DNA of 64,000 nt, from NCBI RefSeq assembly GCF_013410405.1, contig NZ_JACCFK010000002.1, positions 124,001 through 188,000 of the forward strand. Reading direction: 5' to 3'. This stretch comes from Amycolatopsis endophytica (GTDB lineage Bacteria; Actinomycetota; Actinomycetes; Mycobacteriales; Pseudonocardiaceae). Positions 56,755 to 64,000 of this stretch are shown here, in pieces. Position 1 is the first letter of the stretch. Each line of letters begins with the position of its first letter. The notes under the pieces are model-generated. The model made no database searches and was not told where the DNA came from. It was given only the letters and a program-made list of their open reading frames with translations. Made by a program: the position numbers and the translations under genes.

Positions 56755-58563
56755 GTGGGGATGCGTTTCCCGAGACGAGGCCGCGCGGCGGTCGCGGTGG
56801 GCGTCGCGGCGCTCGTGGCGGGCCCGTTCGTGCCCGTCGCGCAGGCGCAGGAGCAGGGCCCGGTGCTGCGCGTGGCGCTGGTGCAGGAGATCGACCACCT
56901 GAACCCGTTCCTCGCCTCGTTCGCCTCCAGCACCATGGTCGGCCGGATGACCTGGGAGTTCCTGACCCTGCCCTCGGCCGAGGACAACACCCCCGCGCCC
57001 GGCCTGGCCGAATCCTGGACCACCTCACCGGACAAACTGACCTGGACCTACCAGATCCGCGACGGCGTGAAGTGGTCCGACGGGCAGCCGGTCACCGCCA
57101 AGGACGCGGCCTACACGTTCACCCGGATCATGACCGACGAGAACGCCCAGGAGGCCAACGGCACCTACGTCGAGAACTTCGAGTCGGTCACCGCCCCCGA
57201 CGACCACACCCTGGTCATCAGGACCAAGACACCGCAGGCCAGCATGACCGCGCTGGACGTGCCGATCGTGCCCGAGCACATCTGGGCGAACCAGCCGGAC
57301 ATGGACAACCCGGCCACCGACGAGGTCCCGGTCGTCGGCGTCGGCGACGGCCCGTTCCTGATCACCGAGTACCGGCCGAACGAACTGGTGCGGCTCAAGG
57401 CCAACCCGGACTACTGGCGCGGGAAGTCGCAGGTCGGTGAGCTGCAGTTCATCACCTACAAGAGCGCCGAAGCCGCGGTCCACGCGCTGCAGAACAACGA
57501 GGTCGACTTCGTCAACCGGCTCACCTCGACCCAGTTCGACACCCTCAAGAACGCCGACGGCATCACCACCAACCAGGCCACCGGCCGCCGCTACCGCGAA
57601 CTGATCCTCAACCACGGCGCCCAGACCCTGTCCCGCCAGCCCATCGGCGACGGCAACCCGGTGCTCAAGGACGTCCGCGTGCGGCAGGCCATCGCCCGTG
57701 CGCTGGACCCGCAGACCCTGGTGGACAAGGTGCTCGGCGGCTACGGCCAGACCGGCGGCGGCATCGTGCCCGCCTCGTTCCCCACCTACCACTGGGAACC
57801 GGCGGCGAACGAGCGCTACACGTTCGACACCGCGGCCGCCAACGCCCAGCTGGACCAGGCGGGCTATCCGCGCGGTGCCGAGGGCACCCGCATCGGCCCG
57901 GACGGCAAGCCGATCGAACTGCGGCTGCTGGGCCGCGCCAGCGAGGACTTCGCCCTGCGTGCCTCCGACTACGTGGTCAGCTGGCTCGGCGACATCGGCA
58001 TCAAGGTGACCAAGCAGCTGGTCTCCGACAACGAGGTCGACGAACGCACCAACAACGGCGACTACGACCTCGCGTTCTCCGGCTGGGGCACCAACCCCGA
58101 CCCGGACTACATCCTGTCCAAGCAGACCTGCGCCGCGCTGCCCGCCGTGCCGGGCAGCAGCAGTAGCACCGCGTTCTTCTGCGACCCCGAGTTCGACCGC
58201 CTCTACGCCGCGCAGAGCACCGAGTTCGACCAGGCCACGCGTGCCGACCTGGTCAAGCAGGCCCAGGCCCGCTACTACACGCAGGTGCCCAGCATCGTGC
58301 TGGACTACGACAACGTGCTGGAGGCCTACCGCTCCGACACCTTCGCGAACTTCCCGAAGCAGCCCGCGAACACCGGTCAGATCATGGAGCAGAGCGGTTA
58401 CTGGGGCTTCTACGGCGCCACCCCGGCGCAGGGCGGTTCCGGTGGTGGCGGCGGCCTGTCCACCGGGGCGTGGATCGGCATCGGCGCCGGGATCGTGGTC
58501 GTCCTCGCCATCGCGGGCACCGCGGCCGGGCGGCGCCGCAAGTCCTCCGAGGACACGGAGTAG
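56755..58563 (+). CDS. Peptide ABC transporter substrate-binding protein with C-terminal membrane anchor
   Basis: This 602-residue SBP_bac_5 family protein is of the DppA/OppA type, with the core segment PDKLTWTYQIRDGVKWSDGQ and a VRQAIARALDPQTL helix. It starts with a Sec-type signal peptide (RAAVAVGVAALVAGPFVPVAQAQ) that has no lipobox. Instead of lipid anchoring it ends with a Gly-rich linker, one hydrophobic helix (GAWIGIGAGIVVVLAIAG) and a basic tail RRRKSS. GTG 56755 is chosen because AGAGG is 9 nt upstream; ATG 56761 is possible. It is the first gene of the transporter operon. Confidence 0.93.
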   Translation: MGMRFPRRGRAAVAVGVAALVAGPFVPVAQAQEQGPVLRVALVQEIDHLNPFLASFASSTMVGRMTWEFLTLPSAEDNTPAPGLAESWTTSPDKLTWTYQIRDGVKWSDGQPVTAKDAAYTFTRIMTDENAQEANGTYVENFESVTAPDDHTLVIRTKTPQASMTALDVPIVPEHIWANQPDMDNPATDEVPVVGVGDGPFLITEYRPNELVRLKANPDYWRGKSQVGELQFITYKSAEAAVHALQNNEVDFVNRLTSTQFDTLKNADGITTNQATGRRYRELILNHGAQTLSRQPIGDGNPVLKDVRVRQAIARALDPQTLVDKVLGGYGQTGGGIVPASFPTYHWEPAANERYTFDTAAANAQLDQAGYPRGAEGTRIGPDGKPIELRLLGRASEDFALRASDYVVSWLGDIGIKVTKQLVSDNEVDERTNNGDYDLAFSGWGTNPDPDYILSKQTCAALPAVPGSSSSTAFFCDPEFDRLYAAQSTEFDQATRADLVKQAQARYYTQVPSIVLDYDNVLEAYRSDTFANFPKQPANTGQIMEQSGYWGFYGATPAQGGSGGGGGLSTGAWIGIGAGIVVVLAIAGTAAGRRRKSSEDTE

Positions 58564-58566
58564 AGG

Positions 58567-59583
58567 TTGACGAACGCTGTTTCCACGGCCGCGGCGGAGC
58601 TCGACGAGCCCCGCCGCGGCACCGGCACCGCCCGGTTCCTGCTCGGCAAGACCGGGGAGGCGATCGCCAGCCTGCTGCTGGTGGTCGCCCTCGGGTTCCT
58701 GCTGTTCCGGATGATCCCCGGCGATCCGGTCACCACCCTGACCCGCGACCGGCCGACCAGTCCCGACCAGCTCGCGCTGCTGCGCGAACGCCTCGGCGTG
58801 GACAAGCCGCTGTACCAGCAGTTCTTCGACTACCTCGGCGGCCTGTTCCGCGGCGACCTGGGCAGCTCCTACGGCTACAACCGGCCGGTCGCGACGCTCA
58901 TCGGCGAACGGATCGGGCCGACGCTGCTGCTGGTGGGCACGGCCACCGTGCTGGCCGTCGCGCTCGGGCTGTGGCTCGGCGTGCGGGCCGCGTGGCGGCG
59001 GGGCAGCGCCTTCGACCGCACCCAGACCGGACTCGCGCTGACCCTGTGGTCGATGCCCCAGTTCTGGCTGGGCCTGCTGCTGCTCGTCGCGACACAGGGC
59101 GTGTTCCCCAGTGGCGGTATGCGCTCCCCGGACACCCCGCCGGAGTTCTTCCCGCAACTGCTCGACGTCGCCCACCACCTCGCGCTGCCGTGCCTCACGC
59201 TGCTCGCCGTGATCTACGCCCAGTACATGCTGGTGATGCGCTCGTCGCTGCTGGGCGAGATGAACGCCGAATACCTGACCACCGCCCGCGCGAAGGGCCT
59301 GCGTGAGGACCTGGTGCGCCGCCGCCACGCGGTGCCCAACGCGCTGCTGCCCACCGTGACGCTGGTGTTCCTGCAGTTCGGCCTGGTGGTGTCCGGCACC
59401 GTCACGGTCGAGACCGTGTTCTCCTGGCCCGGGCTGGGCCTGCTCACCTACGAAGCGCTGCGGGTGCCGGACCTCCCGCTGCTGCAAGGAGTGTTCGTGG
59501 TCATGGCCGGGTCGGTCATCGTGATGAACCTGATCGCCGAGGTGCTCTACCGCGTCCTCGACCCGCGGGTGCGCGCCCAGTGA
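58567..59583 (+). CDS. Peptide ABC transporter permease (DppB-like)
   Basis: This 338-residue permease has six hydrophobic segments and the BPD_transp_1 EAA loop (EYLTTARAKGLREDLVRRRH). The N-terminal helix (LLVVALGFLLFRMIPGDPV) is typical of DppB/OppB. The start is TTG at 58567, 3 bp after the previous stop, with GGAG 6 nt upstream. It forms the channel with the next permease. Confidence 0.95.
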   Translation: MTNAVSTAAAELDEPRRGTGTARFLLGKTGEAIASLLLVVALGFLLFRMIPGDPVTTLTRDRPTSPDQLALLRERLGVDKPLYQQFFDYLGGLFRGDLGSSYGYNRPVATLIGERIGPTLLLVGTATVLAVALGLWLGVRAAWRRGSAFDRTQTGLALTLWSMPQFWLGLLLLVATQGVFPSGGMRSPDTPPEFFPQLLDVAHHLALPCLTLLAVIYAQYMLVMRSSLLGEMNAEYLTTARAKGLREDLVRRRHAVPNALLPTVTLVFLQFGLVVSGTVTVETVFSWPGLGLLTYEALRVPDLPLLQGVFVVMAGSVIVMNLIAEVLYRVLDPRVRAQ

Positions 59584-60488
59584 CCGGCCCCGTCACCGCG
59601 CCCGCCGCGATCGTCTGGCAACGCCGCCGCGCCGCGGCCGCCGCCGTGTGGCGCGAGTTCGCCACCGACCGCGGCGGCCTGGCCGGTCTCGGCGTGCTCG
59701 TGCTCGTGGTGCTGCTGGCCGTGCTCGCCCCCGTGATCACCGACCCGGCCGGTCTCGACGTCGTCAACGCGCCAGGGAGACCCTTGCAGCCGCCCAGCGG
59801 CGAGTTCCCGCTCGGCACCGACATCGACGGCCGGTCGGTCCTGCTGCTCACCCTGTGGGGCGCGCGGGTGTCACTGCTGGTCGGGTTCGCCGCCACGATC
59901 CTGTCGGTGTTCATCGGCACCCTCGTCGGGATCCTCGCCGCGCACTTCGGCGGCTGGGTCTCCGGCCTGCTGATGCGGTTCACCGACTTCTTCCTCGTGC
60001 TGCCCTCGCTGGTGCTGGCGATCGCGCTGTCCACCGTCCTGCCGCACGGCGTGCCGACGATCATCGTCGCCGTCGGCGTCACCTCGTGGCCGACCACGGC
60101 ACGGCTGGTGCGGGCACAGACGCTGACCATCGAGTCCCGCCCCTACATCGAACGCGCCCGCGCGCTGGGCGGCGGGCACGGCCACGTCATCGGCAAACAC
60201 GTGCTGCCCGGCGTGCTGCCGCTGGTCCTGGCCAACACCACGCTCGTGGTGGGCAACTCGATCATCGCCGAGTCCACGCTGTCCTTCCTCGGGCTCGGCG
60301 ATCCGACCGCGCCGTCGTGGGGCCAGATGCTGCAGCGTGCCCTGCAGTCCGGCGCGGTCACCGGGGGAGCGTGGTGGTACCTGGTGCCGCCCGGCCTGGC
60401 GATCGTGGTGATCGTGCTGTCGTTCACCCTCGCCGGCCGCGCGCTGGAGACCGTGCTCAACCCGCGGCTGAAAGGGGAGCACGCGTGA
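59580..60488 (+). CDS. Peptide ABC transporter permease (DppC-like)
   Basis: This 302-residue permease has six membrane segments. The LGTDIDGRSVLLLTLWGARVSL region after the first helix is typical of DppC/OppC, and the EAA loop is RPYIERARALGGGHGHVIGK. GTG 59580 overlaps the DppB-like stop by 4 bp (GTGA), and its own stop overlaps the ATPase start in the same way. Confidence 0.95.
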   Translation: MTGPVTAPAAIVWQRRRAAAAAVWREFATDRGGLAGLGVLVLVVLLAVLAPVITDPAGLDVVNAPGRPLQPPSGEFPLGTDIDGRSVLLLTLWGARVSLLVGFAATILSVFIGTLVGILAAHFGGWVSGLLMRFTDFFLVLPSLVLAIALSTVLPHGVPTIIVAVGVTSWPTTARLVRAQTLTIESRPYIERARALGGGHGHVIGKHVLPGVLPLVLANTTLVVGNSIIAESTLSFLGLGDPTAPSWGQMLQRALQSGAVTGGAWWYLVPPGLAIVVIVLSFTLAGRALETVLNPRLKGEHA

Positions 60489-62104
60489 GCCCGCTGCTGG
60501 AACTGAAGGACCTCTCCGTTTCCTACGGCGACGTCGACGCCGTGCGCGGCGTCGACCTGACCGTGCGGGCGGGGGAGACGCTGGGCATCGCGGGGGAATC
60601 CGGATCGGGCAAGTCCACGGTCGCGATGAGCGTGCTGCGGCTGCTGCCCAAGTCGGCGAAGGTGACCGGTGAGATCCTGCTCGACGGCGAGGACGTCACC
60701 ACGATGCGGTGGGGCCGCCTGCGCGCGGTGCGGTGGGCCGAGGCGTCGGTGGTGTTCCAGGGCGCGATGCACGCGCTCAACCCGGTCCGCACCATCGGCG
60801 ACCAGATCGCCGAACCGATCCGCCTGCACGACTCCTCCACCGGGGACGTCGGCGAGCGGGTCGCCGAGCTGCTCGAATCGGTGGACCTCCCGGCCGCGCG
60901 CGCCGGGGCCTACCCGCACGAACTGTCCGGCGGGCAGAAGCAGCGCGTGATGATCGCGATGGCACTGGCCTGCCGCCCGCGGCTGATCATCGCCGACGAA
61001 CCCACCACCGCGCTCGACGTGATCGTGCAGGCCCAGGTGCTGGACCTGCTCAGCCGCCTGGTCGCCGAACGCGGCCTCGGGCTGATCATGATCAGCCACG
61101 ACCTGTCCGTGCTGGCCGCGACCTGCTCCCGCGTCGCCGTCATGTACCAGGGTGAAATCGTGGAGGAAGGCCCGTCCGGGAACGTGATGGGCGCGCCGGA
61201 GCACGAGCACACCCGGGCGCTGGCCGCCGCGTTCCCGACCGTCGGCGACCCGGCCGCCCGGTTCGCGCCCGCCACCACCGCGCCACTGCCCCCGGAACCC
61301 GACACCCCGCGCGAGCAGGACGTGCTGCTGGCCGCCGAAGACCTGCACGTCACCTTCCGCGACCGCCGCGGCGCCCGGATCGCCGCGGTCGGCGGCGTGG
61401 ACCTGCAGGTGCGGCGCAACGAAATCGTCGCGCTCGTCGGCCAGTCCGGCTCCGGCAAGACGACCCTGGCCCGCACACTGCTGGGCCTGCAGAAACCGAC
61501 CTCGGGCGTGGTCCGGTACGACGGCTCCCCGGTACCGGCTTCCGGCGCCGCGCTCAAGGCCTACCGCCGCCACGTCCAGCTCGTCCTGCAGGACCCGGCC
61601 AGCGCGCTCAATCCGCGCCACACCGTCTACGAGGCGGTCGCCGAGGGGCCCCGCATCCACCGCCTGCCCGGCGACGAACGCCAGATCGTGGTCGAGGCGC
61701 TGGAGGCCGCCGAACTCCGTCCGGCCGAGCAGTTCCTGCACCGGCTGCCGCACGAGCTCTCCGGCGGGCAGCGGCAGCGCGTCGTGATCGCCGGTGCGCT
61801 CGCCCTGCACCCCGGCGTGCTGGTGGCCGACGAACCGGTCGCCTCCCTGGACGCGTCCGTGCGCGGCGAGATCCTCGGCCTGCTGCTGCGCCTGCGGCGC
61901 GAACTCGGCCTTGCCGGGCTGGTCATCACCCATGACCTCGGGCTGGCCTGGAACATCGCCGACCGCGTCGCCGTGATGTACCGAGGTGAACTGGTCGAGG
62001 TCGGTACCGTCGAAGAGGTCCTGCTGCACCCGGAACACGACTACACGCGGTCCCTGCTCGCCGCACTGCCGGGCGGCACGTCGCGCCACGCTTTACCGTC
62101 GTGA
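60485..62104 (+). CDS. Fused peptide ABC transporter ATPase (DppD-DppF-like)
   Basis: This 539-residue protein joins two ATP-binding cassettes. The first has Walker A GESGSGKST, signature LSGGQKQR and Walker B LIIADEP. The second has GQSGSGKTT, LSGGQRQR and VLVADEP. This supplies both nucleotide-binding domains of the transporter in one chain; in many bacteria DppD and DppF are separate. The four-Cys region that holds an Fe-S cluster at the end of some Dpp ATPases is not evident. GTG 60485 overlaps the previous stop (GTGA). Confidence 0.96.
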   Translation: MSPLLELKDLSVSYGDVDAVRGVDLTVRAGETLGIAGESGSGKSTVAMSVLRLLPKSAKVTGEILLDGEDVTTMRWGRLRAVRWAEASVVFQGAMHALNPVRTIGDQIAEPIRLHDSSTGDVGERVAELLESVDLPAARAGAYPHELSGGQKQRVMIAMALACRPRLIIADEPTTALDVIVQAQVLDLLSRLVAERGLGLIMISHDLSVLAATCSRVAVMYQGEIVEEGPSGNVMGAPEHEHTRALAAAFPTVGDPAARFAPATTAPLPPEPDTPREQDVLLAAEDLHVTFRDRRGARIAAVGGVDLQVRRNEIVALVGQSGSGKTTLARTLLGLQKPTSGVVRYDGSPVPASGAALKAYRRHVQLVLQDPASALNPRHTVYEAVAEGPRIHRLPGDERQIVVEALEAAELRPAEQFLHRLPHELSGGQRQRVVIAGALALHPGVLVADEPVASLDASVRGEILGLLLRLRRELGLAGLVITHDLGLAWNIADRVAVMYRGELVEVGTVEEVLLHPEHDYTRSLLAALPGGTSRHALPS

Positions 62105-62180
62105 TCGGCCGGAAGTCAAGTGAAGATCAGGGAAAAGGCGGCGCCGCCGGGAACCCGGACGGGAACGGTGTGTAATCTCC

Positions 62181-63743
62181 GTGGACGAAATGGCGACCAC
62201 GACTGACCCCGCTCCCGGGGCGCCCGCGCAGGCGCACCCGGCCGCGCGCGTGCGCGTGCCCTCGCGGTTCCCGTACCGCACCATCGCGATGGGCACGCTC
62301 GGCAGCACCCTGCTCCTGCTCGGCGCGCTCGGTGCGGGCGGCATCCTCATCCGCGACCCCGTCCTCGGGCACGGCCCGCTGTCCTGGGTCCGCTACGGCC
62401 ACGGCCGGATGCTCGCCAACGCCGTGCTCTACGGCGGGTTCGCGCTCGTGGTGTGGGCGTGGGTCCGGCTGGGCCGCTACATGCTCGCCGGGCGCATCGG
62501 CAGCCGCCCGATCCTGGTCGCCGCCGCGTGCTGGATGGCGCCGCTGCTGATCTCGCCTCCGCTGTTCACCCGCGACGTGTTCTCCTACCTCGGCCAGGGT
62601 GCCCAGCTGCTGCACGGGCTCGACCCGTACGCGCACGGCCCCGCCGAGCTGGACGTGCTGCCGAACGTGGTGCAGAACGTGCACCCGGTGTGGCAGACCA
62701 CCCCCGCCCCGTACGGGCCGTTGTTCCTGCTGATCGCCAAGGGCACCGTCGCGCTGACCGGCGACAACGTGATCGCCGGTGTCATCGTCACGCGCCTGGT
62801 GCTGCTGATCGGCCTGGTGATGATGCTGTGGGCGCTGCCGCGGCTGGTGCGCAGGCTCGGCGGGAAGCTGCCGATCACGGTGTGGCTCGCGGTCGCCAGC
62901 CCGATGACGGTCATCCACCTCGTCGGCGGCCCGCACAACGACCTGCTGATGCTCGGCTTCCTCACCATCGGCGTGGTCGCCGCGCTGGAACGCCACCACG
63001 CGGTCGCGGTCGTGCTGGTCACCATCGGCATGCTGATCAAGCCCACGGCGGCGGTCGCGCTGCCGTTCCTGGTGTGGGTGTGGGCCAACCACCTGCCCCA
63101 CCCCGGCAAGGTCCGCAACTTCTTCCAGGCGGGCGCGATCTCGGTGGGCCTGTTCGGGGTCGTGTTCGTGCTCGGCACCTGGGTTTCGCTCGGATCGTTC
63201 AACCTGGGCTGGGTCACCGGCCTGCAAGCGCCGACGCTGGTGACGAACTGGCTCAACTTCCCGACCGGCATCGGGCAACTGGCCCACACGCTGGTCAACA
63301 TCGTGATCACCGTGCCGGAGTCGCCGTTCGTCACGGTCGCCCGCGCGCTGGCGATGCTCACCCTGGCCGCGTTCATGGTGCGGCAGTGGTGGAAGGCGCG
63401 AAACGGCGGCAACGAGGCGATCTTCCGGATGGCGATGGCCCTGCTGGCCACGGCCATCCTCGCCCCGCCCACCCTGCCGTGGTACCTGACCTGGGGCTTC
63501 GTGATCGCCTCGGCCTTCCCGTGGCGGCGCAGGCACCTGGCCGTCGTGGTCGCCGTGGCGTCGTTCCTGGTGCTGGCCTACTACCCGACCGGCGAGCAGG
63601 CGCTCTACGACTGGTGGTTCGTCGTGGTGGTCCTGGCACTGTCGGTCTACGCGGCGGCGTCCCTGCTGCGGCCCGACCCGCTCGGACTGGTGGGCGCGTG
63701 GCGCAGGCAGCGCGAGGTGCCCGACTTCGTCGGCAAGGACTGA
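62181..63743 (+). CDS. Polyprenol-phosphomannose-dependent alpha-1,6-mannosyltransferase (MptB-like GT-C)
   Basis: This 520-residue GT-C glycosyltransferase has about 12-13 membrane segments. The acidic motif sits in the first large loop (FTRDVFSYLGQGAQLLHGLDPY), and a NVHPVWQTTPAPYGPLFLL segment follows, as in MptB/MptA. These enzymes add alpha-1,6-mannose to lipomannan or related glycolipids in mycolic-acid and related actinomycetes. GTG 62181 lies 5 nt after TGTAAT (62170-62175), which suggests a leaderless or very short leader. ATG 62190 is an alternative. Confidence 0.9.
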   Translation: MDEMATTTDPAPGAPAQAHPAARVRVPSRFPYRTIAMGTLGSTLLLLGALGAGGILIRDPVLGHGPLSWVRYGHGRMLANAVLYGGFALVVWAWVRLGRYMLAGRIGSRPILVAAACWMAPLLISPPLFTRDVFSYLGQGAQLLHGLDPYAHGPAELDVLPNVVQNVHPVWQTTPAPYGPLFLLIAKGTVALTGDNVIAGVIVTRLVLLIGLVMMLWALPRLVRRLGGKLPITVWLAVASPMTVIHLVGGPHNDLLMLGFLTIGVVAALERHHAVAVVLVTIGMLIKPTAAVALPFLVWVWANHLPHPGKVRNFFQAGAISVGLFGVVFVLGTWVSLGSFNLGWVTGLQAPTLVTNWLNFPTGIGQLAHTLVNIVITVPESPFVTVARALAMLTLAAFMVRQWWKARNGGNEAIFRMAMALLATAILAPPTLPWYLTWGFVIASAFPWRRRHLAVVVAVASFLVLAYYPTGEQALYDWWFVVVVLALSVYAAASLLRPDPLGLVGAWRRQREVPDFVGKD

Positions 63744-63830
63744 CCCCGGGTCGCGCCACCGCCGAGTCGAACCCGACCGGTCCGGCGTGCACACCCGCCG
63801 ATCGGTCAACGCGGCGGCCGCGGAGCGATC

Positions 63831-64000
63831 TCAGGTCCGGTCCAGGGCGTGGCGCAGCTGGGAGAGCCAGTCCAGGTGACCGCGGATCGCGGCGTGACCG
63901 TCCGGTGTCAGCCGGAACCAGGTCCGTGGCCGTCTGCCCACCGAACCCTTGCGCACTTCGAGGTAGCCCGCCTCCTCCAGCGTGCGGCTGTGTTTGGAGA
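63831..64000 (-). CDS. Winged-helix transcriptional regulator, C-terminal part (cut by window edge)
   Basis: The minus strand is open from the right edge to a TGA at 63831-63833. It reads SKHSRTLEEAGYLEVRKG, then a wing segment GRRPRTWFRLTPDGHAAIRG and ends LRHALDRT. This is the recognition helix and wing of a small PF13601-like winged-helix regulator of about 100 residues. Its start is outside the window. Confidence 0.8.
   Translation of the reverse strand, partial: SKHSRTLEEAGYLEVRKGSVGRRPRTWFRLTPDGHAAIRGHLDWLSQLRHALDRT

Overview
The window is very GC-rich, uses many GTG/TTG starts, and packs its genes into short operons with ATGA/GTGA stop-start overlaps. It encodes an MptB-type mannosyltransferase, a Ddn-like deazaflavin (F420-type) reductase, a DevS/DevR-like two-component pair and a uppP neighbourhood resembling mycobacteria. 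Together these point to a high-GC actinomycete, most likely in the Pseudonocardiales (Amycolatopsis-like). The genus is an inference. Both window edges cut through genes: glmS on the left and a winged-helix regulator on the right.

Layout. 0-2.4 kb: the 3' part of glmS, then a PadR repressor and a GyrI-like protein behind a perfect palindromic operator. 2.4-20.4 kb: a hypoxia/dormancy-type island. It holds a universal stress protein, an aldehyde dehydrogenase with an eroded active site, a DUF2268 pseudogene, a DUF885 protein, nadE, a DUF1876 (Rv1738-like) protein, a CPBP protease, an Rv1733c-like membrane protein, a DevR-like regulator, a DevS-like haem-GAF kinase, an Acg-type nitroreductase and a three-subunit formate dehydrogenase. 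The formate dehydrogenase catalytic subunit contains an in-frame UGA (selenocysteine) followed by a textbook SECIS hairpin. Several matches to the DosR/DevR box sit upstream of these genes, so the island looks like a self-contained DosR-like regulon.

20.4-38.5 kb: mixed housekeeping and accessory genes. These include an MBL hydrolase, a methyltransferase/TetR divergent pair with tandem operators, a globin fused to a DivIVA-like coiled coil, a secreted GH3 beta-glucosidase, a FAD monooxygenase/TetR pair with a 26-bp operator, a deazaflavin reductase, a CoA-transferase/racemase, a ChaB/Rho-N protein, an SDR, an epimerase, an M20 peptidase, an HhH protein, a DUF5703 protein, a beta-propeller lipoprotein and an aldo/keto reductase. 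A 4 x 53-bp tandem repeat separates the last gene from uppP.

38.8-56.6 kb: uppP, a histidine phosphatase, an M3 peptidase and a methyltransferase run on the plus strand. Then YciI, mdh, a FUSC membrane protein, two GH92 mannosidases, a DUF3558 lipoprotein, an M20 peptidase and an M55 D-aminopeptidase run on the minus strand. 56.7-62.1 kb: a complete Dpp/Opp-type peptide ABC transporter, divergent from the two peptidases and probably part of one peptide-scavenging unit. 62.2-64 kb: an MptB-like GT-C mannosyltransferase and the truncated regulator.

A repeated promoter layout (TANNNT followed 6-7 nt later by the start codon) suggests that many genes here give leaderless transcripts.
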